Made by a program: the position numbers and the translations under genes. A stretch of 42,858 nucleotides of DNA, from the NCBI GenBank assembly GCA_902765005.1, contig CACWYB010000016.1:1-42858 (forward strand), in the 5' to 3' direction. Numbering within the stretch: the first letter of the stretch is position 1; each line of letters begins with the position of its first letter. The notes under the pieces are model-generated. The model did no database searches. It was not told the origin of the DNA and saw only the letters and a program-made list of their open reading frames with translations. Below, piece after piece: positions 30,700-38,738 of the stretch. Origin of the DNA: an uncultured Eubacteriales bacterium (GTDB taxonomy: Bacteria > Bacillota > Clostridia > Christensenellales > CAG-138).

Positions 30700-32625
30700 A
30701 TGTTTTTCCAGCATGATTCATTGGACATAGCCTATCGTCGGCCCCAGGGCGCCGTGACCGCCGGGCAGGAGGTGACCCTCTGCGCCCGCATCAGCGGCAT
30801 GGGGGGGCAGGTGTTCCTGCTCCTGCAGGACAGGATGGGGGAGCGGCTGCTGCCCATGTGGCCCGCCGGGGACCGATTTGAGACCAGCTTCTTCGCCATG
30901 GGCGAGCCGGGGCTCATGTTCTATTGCTTCCTGGTCCGGGAAAACGGCCGGGACTACTATTACTGCGGCAGCTCCGGCAAGGGCGAGCTGCGGGAGGGCA
31001 GGGGCCCCCTGTGGCAGATCACGGTCTATGACGCCGGGTTCGAGACCCCCGCCTGGTTCCGCTCCGCCGTGGCGTATCAGATCTTTCCCGACAGGTTCTG
31101 CCGAAGCCAGAGCGCGCCTATGGCGCTTGGCGCCGCCCAGCACCAGCGCATGGGCCGGCAGGTGTATCTGCACCGGAAGTGGGACGAGGAGCCCTTCTAC
31201 GCCCCTCACGGGGGCAACCGGAACTATGCGCCGGACGATTACTTCGGCGGGGATCTGAACGGCATCCGGGAGAAGCTCCCCTATCTTCAGGAGCTGGGCA
31301 TCACCTGCCTGTATCTCAATCCCATCTTCGAAGCGGACAGCAACCACCGGTACAACACCGCGGACTACCTGCGCATCGACCCCCTGCTGGGCACGGAGGC
31401 GGATTTCAAGGCCCTGTGCGCCGAGGCGGGGGAGCGGGGCATCCGCATCATCTTGGACGGCGTCTTTTCCCACACCGGGGCGGACAGCCGCTATTTTGAC
31501 AAGCGCAACCGCTATGGCAACGGGGCCTATCATCATCAGGATTCCCCCTACTACGCCTGGTATCGGTTCTATCACTGGCCGGAGCGCTATGAGTGCTGGT
31601 GGGGGTTCGACACCCTGCCCAACGTGGAGGAGAAGGAGCCAAGCTATGGCGCCTTCATTCACGGCCCGGAGGGCGTGCTGAGCAAGTGGCTCCGGGCCGG
31701 GGCCTCCGGCTGGCGGCTGGACGTGGCGGATGAGCTGCCCGACTGCTTCATTCGTGACGTGCGCAGCCGGGTGAAGGCGGAGGACCGGGAGAACGTGCTC
31801 ATCGGCGAGGTCTGGGAGGACTGTTCCAACAAGCAGGGGGCCGAAGGCCGCCGGGGCTATGTGGACGGCTTCGAGCTGGATTCCGCCATGAATTATCCCC
31901 TGCGCACGGGCCTTCTACGGTTTTTGAAGGGGGAGGAGGACGCCTTCGATCTGGAGGGGCGGCTCTGGTCCCTCATGGAAAACTACCCCAAGCCCTTCCG
32001 GGACGCCTGCTTGAACCTGATCTCCTCCCACGACGAGACCCGGGCTCTCACCTATCTGGCCGGCGGTCCGGACCGATTCACCGCCACCCGAGCCGAGCAG
32101 GCGGCCTTTCGGCCCGACGCCGGGGCCCTGGCCCGGGCAAAGCGCCTCTTTCTGGCGGGCACGGCTCTGCAGATGCTGCTGCCCGGGGTCCCCTGCATAT
32201 ACTACGGGGACGAAGTGGGCCTGACCGGCGGCGGCGACCCCTTCAATCGGCGGCCCTATCCCTGGGGGCGGGAGGACTTCGTCCTGCGGGACGCGGTGCG
32301 CACATTGGTGGGGCTTAGGCGGGGGAGCCAGGCCATCACCGCCGGCCATCTGCGCATGGGGGCCCTGTCGGGCCAGTGCTTCGCTCTGATCCGGTATCTG
32401 GGGGAGGAATGCGTGGTGCTCCTGGTGAACCGGAGCCCGGTGCCCGTCACCGCGTCGGTCTATCCGTCCCTTCTCTATAAGGGGGAGGACGGGAGCGTGC
32501 CGGTGCCCCTTGCCGGCGAGTACACGGAACTCTTTACCGGGGAACGGCGGCGGGCGCGCAGCGTGTTCAGCGCCCCGGTCCCCGCGGAGGGATATTGCAT
32601 CTTTCGGAAGGAAACGAGCCTATGA
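30700..32625 (+). CDS. GH13 alpha-amylase family glycoside hydrolase (neopullulanase/cyclomaltodextrinase type)
   Basis: This 641-residue enzyme has an N-terminal beta-sandwich of about 120 residues resembling CBM34, then the GH13 barrel. Conserved regions: I DGVFSHTG; II GWRLDVADELP with nucleophile Asp341; III LIGEVWED with acid/base Glu370; IV SSHDETRAL with Asp445. YLNPIFEADSNHRYNTADY is typical of the neopullulanase/maltogenic amylase group that acts on maltodextrins, cyclodextrins or pullulan. There is no signal peptide, so it is cytosolic and acts on imported oligosaccharides. An in-frame GTG at 30685 lies inside the promoter, so ATG 30700 is chosen; it has no Shine-Dalgarno. The stop overlaps the next gene's ATG (ATGA). 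Confidence 0.9.
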   Translation: MFFQHDSLDIAYRRPQGAVTAGQEVTLCARISGMGGQVFLLLQDRMGERLLPMWPAGDRFETSFFAMGEPGLMFYCFLVRENGRDYYYCGSSGKGELREGRGPLWQITVYDAGFETPAWFRSAVAYQIFPDRFCRSQSAPMALGAAQHQRMGRQVYLHRKWDEEPFYAPHGGNRNYAPDDYFGGDLNGIREKLPYLQELGITCLYLNPIFEADSNHRYNTADYLRIDPLLGTEADFKALCAEAGERGIRIILDGVFSHTGADSRYFDKRNRYGNGAYHHQDSPYYAWYRFYHWPERYECWWGFDTLPNVEEKEPSYGAFIHGPEGVLSKWLRAGASGWRLDVADELPDCFIRDVRSRVKAEDRENVLIGEVWEDCSNKQGAEGRRGYVDGFELDSAMNYPLRTGLLRFLKGEEDAFDLEGRLWSLMENYPKPFRDACLNLISSHDETRALTYLAGGPDRFTATRAEQAAFRPDAGALARAKRLFLAGTALQMLLPGVPCIYYGDEVGLTGGGDPFNRRPYPWGREDFVLRDAVRTLVGLRRGSQAITAGHLRMGALSGQCFALIRYLGEECVVLLVNRSPVPVTASVYPSLLYKGEDGSVPVPLAGEYTELFTGERRRARSVFSAPVPAEGYCIFRKETSL

Positions 32626-33071
32626 CACCCAAGTTTCGGTTGGATGAACTGAACAAAGCCCTGCTCATCACCTGCGGCGTCTGCTATCTGGCCAGCTTCG
32701 TGCTGAACCGCTATCCCACGGCCAGCGGCCTGTTTCGGCTGCTGTTCACGGCGGCGGCCATCTACCTGGGCATTCGGCTCTTTGCCGGAAACGTGGCCAG
32801 GCGGGAATCCGAGAACATGAAATTCCTGACCGGGCTCACGGCGGTGAAGGAATTCTTCCACCGGCCCGCGTCCGCCCGGCAGGCCAAGAGCGCCCCTTCC
32901 GGCCAGGAGGGAGGGCTTCTGAACAAATGGAAGCGGCAGTGGCGTGAGTACAGGACCTATCGCTACCTCATCTGCCCCCAGTGCTCCCAGCGGCTGCGGG
33001 TGCCCCGGGGCAAGGGAAAGATCCGGGTGACCTGCACCAAGTGCCGCAATCAGTTTATTGCCAAAAGCTGA
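32622..33071 (+). CDS. small membrane protein with C-terminal zinc ribbon
   Basis: This 149-residue protein overlaps the amylase stop by 4 bases (ATGA), so translation is coupled. Two hydrophobic stretches, ALLITCGVCYLASFVLN and GLFRLLFTAAAIYLGI (about residues 13-55), look like membrane segments. A basic linker follows, then a zinc ribbon LICPQCSQRLRVP ... VTCTKCRNQF with two CxxC pairs. GGAAGGA precedes the ATG. Why it is tied to an amylase is unclear; no family beyond the zinc ribbon is recognised. It may be a membrane-bound nucleic-acid or protein-binding adaptor, but that is only suggested by the domain type. Confidence 0.65.
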   Translation: MTPKFRLDELNKALLITCGVCYLASFVLNRYPTASGLFRLLFTAAAIYLGIRLFAGNVARRESENMKFLTGLTAVKEFFHRPASARQAKSAPSGQEGGLLNKWKRQWREYRTYRYLICPQCSQRLRVPRGKGKIRVTCTKCRNQFIAKS

Positions 33072-33086
33072 AAAACAGGCTATACT
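33058..33086 (+). promoter_or_regulatory. sigma-A promoter of the DUF1858 gene
   Basis: TTGCCA (33058-33063), 17-base spacer, TATACT (33081-33086), starting inside the end of the zinc-ribbon gene. Confidence 0.65.
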
Positions 33087-33113
33087 ATACCAAACACACA
33101 AAGGAGAACGACC

Positions 33114-33323
33114 ATGAAGCAAGTTACCAAAGATATGAATATCCTGGAGATGGTCATGATGGACGAGGGCATTGCGGAGATCCTCATGGAATCCGGTATG
33201 CACTGCCTGGGCTGCATGCTGTCCCATTTCGAGAACCTGGAGCAGGCCTGCGCCGTTCACGGCATCGACGCCGACGCCCTGGTGGACCAGATCAACGAGT
33301 ACTTGGAGAACCAGGGAGAGTAA
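33114..33323 (+). CDS. DUF1858 protein (hybrid-cluster-protein-associated redox disulfide domain)
   Basis: This 69-residue protein fits DUF1858/TIGR03980: VTKDMNILEMVMMDEGIAEILMESGMHCLGCMLSHFENLEQACAVHG. The CLGC motif is the presumed redox disulfide. Relatives occur beside or fused to hybrid cluster protein, but none is present here. It is monocistronic, with its own promoter and terminator, and AAGGAG before the ATG. Likely a small cytosolic redox or metal-related protein. Confidence 0.88.
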   Translation: MKQVTKDMNILEMVMMDEGIAEILMESGMHCLGCMLSHFENLEQACAVHGIDADALVDQINEYLENQGE

Positions 33324-33354
33324 GGCTTTTTGTGCCTTTAGGCCACACTCAAGG

Positions 33355-33385
33355 GCTCCCGGTCCATGCGGCGGGGAGCTTTTTT
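33355..33385 (+). terminator. terminator after the DUF1858 gene
   Basis: GCTCCC (33355-33360) pairs with GGGAGC (33374-33379), followed by T6. Confidence 0.8.
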
Positions 33386-33420
33386 GCAAAAATACATGCA
33401 GGTTTTGCGTGTGTTTTGCA

Positions 33421-33449
33421 TTGACCCGGGGCCAAAGGAAGCATATACT
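33421..33449 (+). promoter_or_regulatory. promoter of the marR-gltS unit
   Basis: TTGACC (33421-33426), 17-base spacer, TATACT (33444-33449), 37 bases before the ATG at 33486. Confidence 0.75.
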
Positions 33450-33485
33450 TAAAGAAACAAAAGTTTGTGCCGGGGAGGGAAGCGT

Positions 33486-33941
33486 ATGCTGAGCGAATCG
33501 TTGTCTCGGGTCATGCTGCGGATGCGGCTGGGGTTCCTGCGCAAGATGTTCATCTCCGTGCGGGAGGAGAGCAAGGATCTGACCCCCATGGAGATCTTCT
33601 GCCTGGAGGGCATCGAGGCCATGGAGCGGCCCACCATCTCCCAGTTTGCCCGCTTCACCGGCATCTCCCAAAGCAACGCCACCTATCGGGTGAACTGCCT
33701 CATCCGCAAGGGGTATGTGATCCGGGTCCCTTCCCAGCGGGATCGGCGGGAGTATCACCTGGAGCTGACGGAAAAGTTCAGGGGCTGCGGCCGCGCCTTC
33801 GAGCAGAGCGTGCGGGTGCTCTCTAAGCGCATCGCCATGCGCATGAGCCGGGAGGAGACGGAGAAGCTCACCGCCATTCTGGACGATTCTTTGGACAAGT
33901 GGAACGCCCTCATGGAGAAGGACGATCTATTAAAGGGGTAA
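33486..33941 (+). CDS. MarR-family transcriptional regulator
   Basis: This 151-residue winged-helix repressor has recognition region TISQFARFTGISQSNATYRVNCLIRKGYV followed by the wing RVPSQRDRREYHLELTEKF, the MarR pattern (DxRxxxxxLT). Long helices at both ends would form the dimer. The GTG at 33465 opens the frame, but GGGGAGGG is placed for the ATG at 33486. It is 42 bases upstream of gltS on the same strand and probably shares its transcript, so it may control the transporter and itself. No effector can be deduced. Confidence 0.88.
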   Translation: MLSESLSRVMLRMRLGFLRKMFISVREESKDLTPMEIFCLEGIEAMERPTISQFARFTGISQSNATYRVNCLIRKGYVIRVPSQRDRREYHLELTEKFRGCGRAFEQSVRVLSKRIAMRMSREETEKLTAILDDSLDKWNALMEKDDLLKG

Positions 33942-33966
33942 GGCGCCGCCCCCGATTCAGGGCGCC
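33942..33966 (+). promoter_or_regulatory. inverted repeat between marR and gltS
   Basis: GGCGCC (33942-33947) is repeated at 33961-33966. It starts right after the marR stop. It could form a hairpin that lowers readthrough into gltS or stabilises an mRNA end. There is no T tract. Confidence 0.3.
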
Positions 33967-33983
33967 GTAGACAAGGAGAACCT

Positions 33984-35429
33984 ATGACCATCCGTGCGGC
34001 TGTATCCGAATTCACCAGTTTCCAGAGCATCGAAGTCTGGAATTTCATCATCATGCTGGCCATCCTCTCCGGAGCCTTGCTCCTGGCCGGCGCCCTTCGG
34101 CGCATGATCCCGCTGCTGAGAAGGTCCCTCTTGCCGGGGGCTGTGCTGGCGGGATTTTTGCTGCTTATCGGCGACGGGATCTACCGGGCTTTTTCCGGGG
34201 TCAGCTTCTTTCGCAGCGGCAACAACCTCATCACCCTGGAGGCCATGACCTACCATGGCCTGGGCCTGGGCATCGTGGCCATGAGCCTGAAACAGAGCCA
34301 GCGGGCCAAGACCCCCGGCCGGAACCGGGAGATCTTCCGCTCCGGCGCCATCACCGTTTGCGGCTATCTGATCCAGGGCGTGGTGGGCCTGCTTATCACC
34401 CTGGGCTTCTTCTACCTGTTCCGGGGCAAAGCGTTCGCCTCCAGCGGCATCCTGCTGCCCCTGGGCTACGGCCAGGGCCCCGGCCAGGCCTTCAACTGGG
34501 GCCTCACCTTTGAAAACAGCTACGGCTTTGTCAACGGCTCCAGCTTCGGCCTCACCGTGGCGGCCATGGGCTTCGTGTCCGCCAGCGTGGGCGGCGTGCT
34601 CTACATGAATGTGATGCAGAAGAAGGGCAAGCTGAAGATGGCCCAGAACGCCGACGAGGCGGAGGACCTGTCCGCCGAGACCATCACCGGCAAGGGGGAG
34701 ATCCCCCTCTCCGAGAGCATGGACAAGTTCACCGTCCAGGCGGCCCTGATCCTGGTCACCTACATCCTGGCCTACGGCATCATGAAGGGCATCGACGCTT
34801 CCTTCGGCGGCATCCCCTTCTATGTGAAAACCCTCCAGTCCACCATCTGGGGCTTCAACTTCCTCTTCGGCCTCCTGGCCTGCGTCATTGTCAAGGCCCT
34901 CCTCAAGGGATTCAGAAAAGCCGGCTGGCTCAAGCGGGAGTATCGGAACACCTTTTTGCTGAACCGTATTTCCGGCTGGATGTTCGATATCATGGTGGTG
35001 GCCTCCATCGCTTCCATCGACCTCACGGCTTTTGCCCATCCGGAGTTCATCGTGCCGCTGCTGCTCATCTGCGCGGCCGGTGCCGTGGTCACCTTCCTCT
35101 TCGTCCGCTACGCCAGCCAGAAGCTGTTCCCCGGCTATGCCCATGAGCAGTTCCTCTGCTTCTACGGCATGCTCACGGGCACGGTGAGCACGGGCCTCAT
35201 CCTCTGCCGGGAGATCGACCCCCTCTTTGAAACCCCGGCGGCGGAGAATCTGATCTTCCAGAACCTCTACGCTGTGCTTCTGGGCGCCCCGTTTTTGCTG
35301 GTCCTGGGCCTCATCGCCCAGAATCAGCCCGCCACCACCTGGCTGGTCTTCGGCATCCTGGCCGCCTACTTCCTGGTGTTGTGCGGCGTCCTGTTCGGAA
35401 AGATGCTGTTTGGAAAGAAAAAAGCATAA
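33984..35429 (+). CDS. gltS: sodium:glutamate symporter (ESS family)
   Basis: This 481-residue membrane transporter of the glutamate:Na+ symporter (ESS/GltS) family has about ten membrane segments in two inverted repeats. The signature GYGQGPGQAFNWGLTFE, followed by NSYGFVNGSSFGLTVAAMGF, marks the first re-entrant loop; the second repeat has FYGMLTGTVSTGLILCREID. It is longer than E. coli GltS (about 400), with a polar cytosolic loop near residues 215-250. AAGGAG precedes the ATG. It follows a MarR gene and ends at a good terminator. Glutamate is the family substrate, but related carboxylates are possible. Confidence 0.88.
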   Translation: MTIRAAVSEFTSFQSIEVWNFIIMLAILSGALLLAGALRRMIPLLRRSLLPGAVLAGFLLLIGDGIYRAFSGVSFFRSGNNLITLEAMTYHGLGLGIVAMSLKQSQRAKTPGRNREIFRSGAITVCGYLIQGVVGLLITLGFFYLFRGKAFASSGILLPLGYGQGPGQAFNWGLTFENSYGFVNGSSFGLTVAAMGFVSASVGGVLYMNVMQKKGKLKMAQNADEAEDLSAETITGKGEIPLSESMDKFTVQAALILVTYILAYGIMKGIDASFGGIPFYVKTLQSTIWGFNFLFGLLACVIVKALLKGFRKAGWLKREYRNTFLLNRISGWMFDIMVVASIASIDLTAFAHPEFIVPLLLICAAGAVVTFLFVRYASQKLFPGYAHEQFLCFYGMLTGTVSTGLILCREIDPLFETPAAENLIFQNLYAVLLGAPFLLVLGLIAQNQPATTWLVFGILAAYFLVLCGVLFGKMLFGKKKA

Positions 35430-35437
35430 CGAACCGA

Positions 35438-35462
35438 GGCGGATGCGGGGCATCCGCCTTTT
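35438..35462 (+). terminator. terminator after gltS
   Basis: GGCGGATG pairs with CATCCGCC across a short loop, followed by TTTT. Confidence 0.85.
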
Positions 35463-35479
35463 GCGCAACAGCGGGTTGC

Positions 35480-35507
35480 TTGCAAATCCCGGCCATGCCG
35501 GTATACT
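35480..35507 (+). promoter_or_regulatory. promoter of the XRE/zinc-ribbon regulator gene
   Basis: TTGCAA (35480-35485), 16-base spacer, TATACT (35502-35507). The spacer contains CCGG-CCATG-CCGG, a possible operator for the HTH protein itself. Confidence 0.55.
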
Positions 35508-35536
35508 GAAGGTATCAACAGCAAAGGAGCGGATCC

Positions 35537-35980
35537 ATGGAAGCATATGAAATCTTGAAAACCATGCGGGAAAAGAAGGGCCTGACCCAGGAACAGCTGG
35601 CGCAGCAGGTGATGGTCACCCGGCAGGCAGTGAGCCGCTGGGAAACAGGGGAGACGGTGCCCAATTCGGACACCCTCAAGCTCCTGTCCCGCCTCTACGA
35701 TGTATCCATCAACACCCTTCTGGGCTCGCCTCGGACACTGTATTGCCAGTGCTGCGGCATGCCCCTCACGGAGGATAGCATGATCTCCCGGGAGCCGGAC
35801 GGTGCCTTCAATGAGGAGTACTGCACCTGGTGCTACACCGGCGGCAGCTTCGTCTACGCCTCCAAAGATGATCTGCTGGACTTTCTCCTGGCCCATTCCC
35901 CCAACCCGGACAATCAGCCTGAACCCCAGCGCCGGGCCATGTACGACGGGTATCTGAGCCAGCTGAAGCATTGGAAGTAG
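35537..35980 (+). CDS. XRE-family HTH protein with putative zinc-ribbon domain
   Basis: This 147-residue protein has an N-terminal Cro/C1-type helix-turn-helix (LKTMREKKGLTQEQLAQQVM, VTRQAVSRWETGETVPNSDT, about residues 7-62). The C-terminal putative zinc ribbon (YCQCCGMPLTED ... EEYCTWCYTGGSF) has paired Cys. This HTH plus zinc-ribbon layout is common in Firmicutes, where the second domain also occurs alone and is thought to bind a small ligand or metal. AAAGGAG precedes the ATG. It is monocistronic between two terminators; its targets are unknown. Confidence 0.88.
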   Translation: MEAYEILKTMREKKGLTQEQLAQQVMVTRQAVSRWETGETVPNSDTLKLLSRLYDVSINTLLGSPRTLYCQCCGMPLTEDSMISREPDGAFNEEYCTWCYTGGSFVYASKDDLLDFLLAHSPNPDNQPEPQRRAMYDGYLSQLKHWK

Positions 35981-35999
35981 TTTGATGGGAGAAACAGAA

Positions 36000-36032
36000 G
36001 AGGGAGAAGCTTGCCGCCTCTCCCTCTTTTTT
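36000..36032. terminator. terminator between convergent XRE gene and TIR pseudogene
   Basis: GAGGGAGA pairs with TCTCCCTC, followed by T6 on the plus strand. On the minus strand TTCTGTTTC follows, so it is weaker in that direction. Confidence 0.8.
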
Positions 36033-36048
36033 GCTCTTTTCTGCCGGG

Positions 36049-37409
36049 CTACTCCACAAAAAAATCATATGTATCCGTGAAGTTGCTCTGCTCCGTTCCC
36101 AGATTCACGTATACTCCATACAAATCCTCGATGGTGTATTTCTCCGGCAGGTTCATTTCATAAACGAAGGTGTTGCCCGTCATGCTGTAGGGAAACACGC
36201 CGAGATCCGAGAACGTGTTTTTCTCATACATCGAGATGCCGGTAGTCAAATTGGCAAAGGAGATGCCTGAGTGCTGATTATTGATCGTTAAGTGGATAGT
36301 TACGCCCCTGTCCATCCGAAGGATCACGTTCCAGTACGCTTCGTTCTTTCCGGGCGTCGGCGATATGGGAAAGCCGTCCGGCACGCGCTCATCCGTCAGG
36401 GCGAATCGGAGCGACCCTTCGTCGTTGCCATAGACGAGGAGGGAGCCGTAGTTCCATTCCCCATAGATCAACGTCCGATACCCTTCGGGAAGAGGATCGG
36501 TGTTGCTGATGGGCGTAATATCCCAAAGGGAATCCTTCCAGGTGTTAAAGGATTCAAAGTAAGACAAGGAATAGCCGTAGGGATTATCCTCCTTGCCCCA
36601 CCACTCCGGCACAGCCGTGATCTCCGGTGTCGGCGCAGCCGTGGGATCCGGCGTAGGCTCAGCTGTCGCCTCCGGCTCGGGTGCAGCGGTCGCCTCCGGC
36701 TCGGGTTCACTTGTCGCCTCTATCCCAGGGAAAGCCGTCGCCTCCGGCGTGGCTTGCGGGCCCGTTTGGAAGGCGCTTGTGCCCTTTGCTTTTAGCCTGG
36801 GCACAATCAAAAACCATGCCCCCGCCGCCAGCGCCGCCAGCGCCAGCCCCGCGCCGATCAGGATCGGCCCCCTTTTCTTCTTGACCGGCGCAATGGCCGG
36901 GGCCCCGTAGGCCCCGCCGGCCATCTCCTTCACATCCGGCGTTCCTAAGCAGGGGCGCATGGCGTCCACCGATGCGATCCTGTCCAGCAGCGACGCCAGA
37001 TTCGGATAGGTATAGCCCATGATGGACTGGTAGGTGGAGATTTGCATCTCCAGCCCGGAGCTTATCTCGGTGGGTTCCAGAAACACGGTGAGCAGCTCAA
37101 TGTTCCTGGCCAGGGTAAATCCCGCCGGCAGTTTCGGGAGCTGGCGGAATGGGGGGAGAGAAAGGCCAGGCAGACGGCGCTGCCGCCCAGGTGGTTGGCA
37201 ATGGATTCCGGCCACTCCGTGCCCGGGTCGATGCCCTCGTCGTACCAAAGCCGGTACCCCTTGCTGACCAACCCCCGCAGGATGGGCTGGACCCGCTCAT
37301 AATCCCGGTGGCTGTAGCTGATGAAGATATACGGTTCCGTCCCCTCATAGGGCTGAATTCTCGCTGCTGTGCTCACTTCTGTATCCCTTCCGCCGTGTGT
37401 TGTAGTCAT
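36049..37409 (-). pseudogene. frameshifted membrane-anchored TIR-domain gene
   Basis: This is a second copy of the gene at 37422-38663, split into two frames. The first frame (from 37409, or from a GTG at 37376 with GGAAGG before it) holds the TIR start, RIQPYEGTEPYIFISYSHRD to SSRNCRRD. The second frame resumes at FTLARNIELLTVFLEP and runs through a membrane segment (PILIGAGLALAALAAGAWFL), a Pro/Thr/Glu linker and an extracellular domain to 36049. Relative to the intact copy the break is a clean loss of the 7 bases GATCAAC at about 37119/37120, inside the codon of the predicted catalytic Glu. The rest of the frame has no stop, so the damage is recent, a sequencing error, or programmed. It starts 12 bases after its neighbour's stop. 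Confidence 0.85.
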
Positions 37410-37421
37410 GCGTGCCGCGCG

Positions 37422-38663
37422 TCACGCCGGCCGCGGCCTGGTGTCGCCGATCAGGTACACCGGATACCCAAACGAACCGCCGTTCTCCGTCCCCAGAAAA
37501 ACCGATATGTCGCAGACATCCTTTGTGGTGAACCCTTCCGGCAGAGCCACTTCAAAGCAGAACGTGGTCCCCTTCAGGGTATAGCGAAAACTGCCGATCT
37601 CGGTGAAGGTCCGGTCCTTTTCTATGATAATGCGGGTGCGTAGCATGTTAAATGATGATGTAAAATCGTCAGCGCCCAGGAAGAGGCGCATCAGCTCCTC
37701 CTCCTGGAGCATGAACCACACCTCCCACTCCGCCGAACGGTTCCCCGGATGCTCCGAGAAGGGGTATCCATAGGGGATGCGGCCGTCGGTAAATTGAATA
37801 TAAACGGTCTTCTCGTCCTTTTCGCAGAGGGCAAAGGCCCCGTCCTCCCATTCCGCCTGGGCCAGCAGCGTATACCCTTCCGGGATCGGTTCCGGGGATA
37901 CCGTGGGCAAGGGCGTGGGCTCCGGGGTGAGTTCGGGCGTGGCTGGCGGCGTGGGTTCCGCCGTCGCCTGTGCCGTCGCCTGTGCCGTTGGTTCAGGCGC
38001 AGCTTCCAAAACCGGTGCCTCCGTCGCCTGCAAGGTCGTCAAAGCGGCAACCGGCGCGCGTTCCCTTTGCCGCCTTGAGCCATACAGGCGCCAGGCCCCG
38101 GCGCCCAGCGCCGCCAACAGGAGCACCAGGGCGATCAGCCAAGGGGCCCGGCTCTTCTTTTTCGGCGCAGGGAAGGAGGCCCCCGGGGGCTTCTTAACGG
38201 CATATGATGTATCCCAGGCCCCCCGGCAGGGCGCCAGCGCGTCCAGGGACCCGAGCCGGTCCAAAAGAGCAGGGGTGTCCGGATAGCTATACCCCATGAT
38301 GGACGGGTGGGTGGAGAGCTGCATCTGCAGCCCCGGGCTGATTTGGGTGGGCTCCAGATAGAGCGCCAGCAGATCAATGTTCTTGGACAGGGCAAAGTTG
38401 ATCTCCCGGCGGCAGTTCCGGGAGACCGCTGAAAAGGGGGAGATGACGGCGATGCACACCTGGCTGCGCTCCAGGTGGTTGGCGATGGATTCCGGCCACT
38501 CCGTGCCCGGATCGATGCCCTCGTCATACCAGAGGCGATAGCCCCGGTCGATCAGGCCCTGCAGAATGGGCCGGATGCGGTCATAATCCCGGTGGCTGTA
38601 GCTGATGAATAGGTAGGGGCCAGCCCCTTCGTAGGGCTGTATCCTGTCTGTGATCCCTTCCAT
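37422..38663 (-). CDS. membrane-anchored TIR-domain protein with extracellular domain
   Basis: This 413-residue protein has an N-terminal TIR domain (about 8-145): box YLFISYSHRDYDRI, LWYDEGIDPGTEWPESIANHL, VISPFSAVSRNCRREINFAL. Glu87 in NCRRE is at the position of the catalytic Glu of NAD-cleaving TIR domains. A basic stretch and a membrane segment (about 173-194) follow, then a Pro/Thr/Glu-rich stalk (about 207-255) and an extracellular domain of about 155 residues. The TIR domain is therefore inside and the C-terminus outside. No partner protease, SMODS or Thoeris component is nearby. The start lacks a good ribosome-binding site. The tandem copy downstream is broken. It could be a surface receptor, an NADase effector or a scaffold; NADase activity is inferred only from the Glu position. 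Confidence 0.8.
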   Translation of the reverse strand: MEGITDRIQPYEGAGPYLFISYSHRDYDRIRPILQGLIDRGYRLWYDEGIDPGTEWPESIANHLERSQVCIAVISPFSAVSRNCRREINFALSKNIDLLALYLEPTQISPGLQMQLSTHPSIMGYSYPDTPALLDRLGSLDALAPCRGAWDTSYAVKKPPGASFPAPKKKSRAPWLIALVLLLAALGAGAWRLYGSRRQRERAPVAALTTLQATEAPVLEAAPEPTAQATAQATAEPTPPATPELTPEPTPLPTVSPEPIPEGYTLLAQAEWEDGAFALCEKDEKTVYIQFTDGRIPYGYPFSEHPGNRSAEWEVWFMLQEEELMRLFLGADDFTSSFNMLRTRIIIEKDRTFTEIGSFRYTLKGTTFCFEVALPEGFTTKDVCDISVFLGTENGGSFGYPVYLIGDTRPRPA

Positions 38664-38689
38664 TGGGCGTTTCTCTCTCTCGTTTGCGC

Positions 38690-38708
38690 CTGTTCGATTC
38701 GCGAACAG
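38690..38708. promoter_or_regulatory. inverted repeat upstream of the TIR gene
   Basis: CTGTTCG-ATTCG-CGAACAG, a perfect 7-base inverted repeat 27 bases before the TIR start. There is no T tract, so it is more likely an operator than a terminator. Confidence 0.35.
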
Positions 38709-38738
38709 AACGCAAAAATGCGTACGGTCTTTTTCTGC

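Noticed and set aside
33957-35546. A 529-codon frame antisense to gltS
   Set aside because: His/Gln/Asp-rich shadow of a membrane protein gene.
38690-38708. CTGTTCG/CGAACAG palindrome as a LexA (SOS) box for the TIR gene
   Set aside because: Firmicute SOS boxes read GAAC-N4-GTTC; here the halves are in the reverse order with a 7-base gap.
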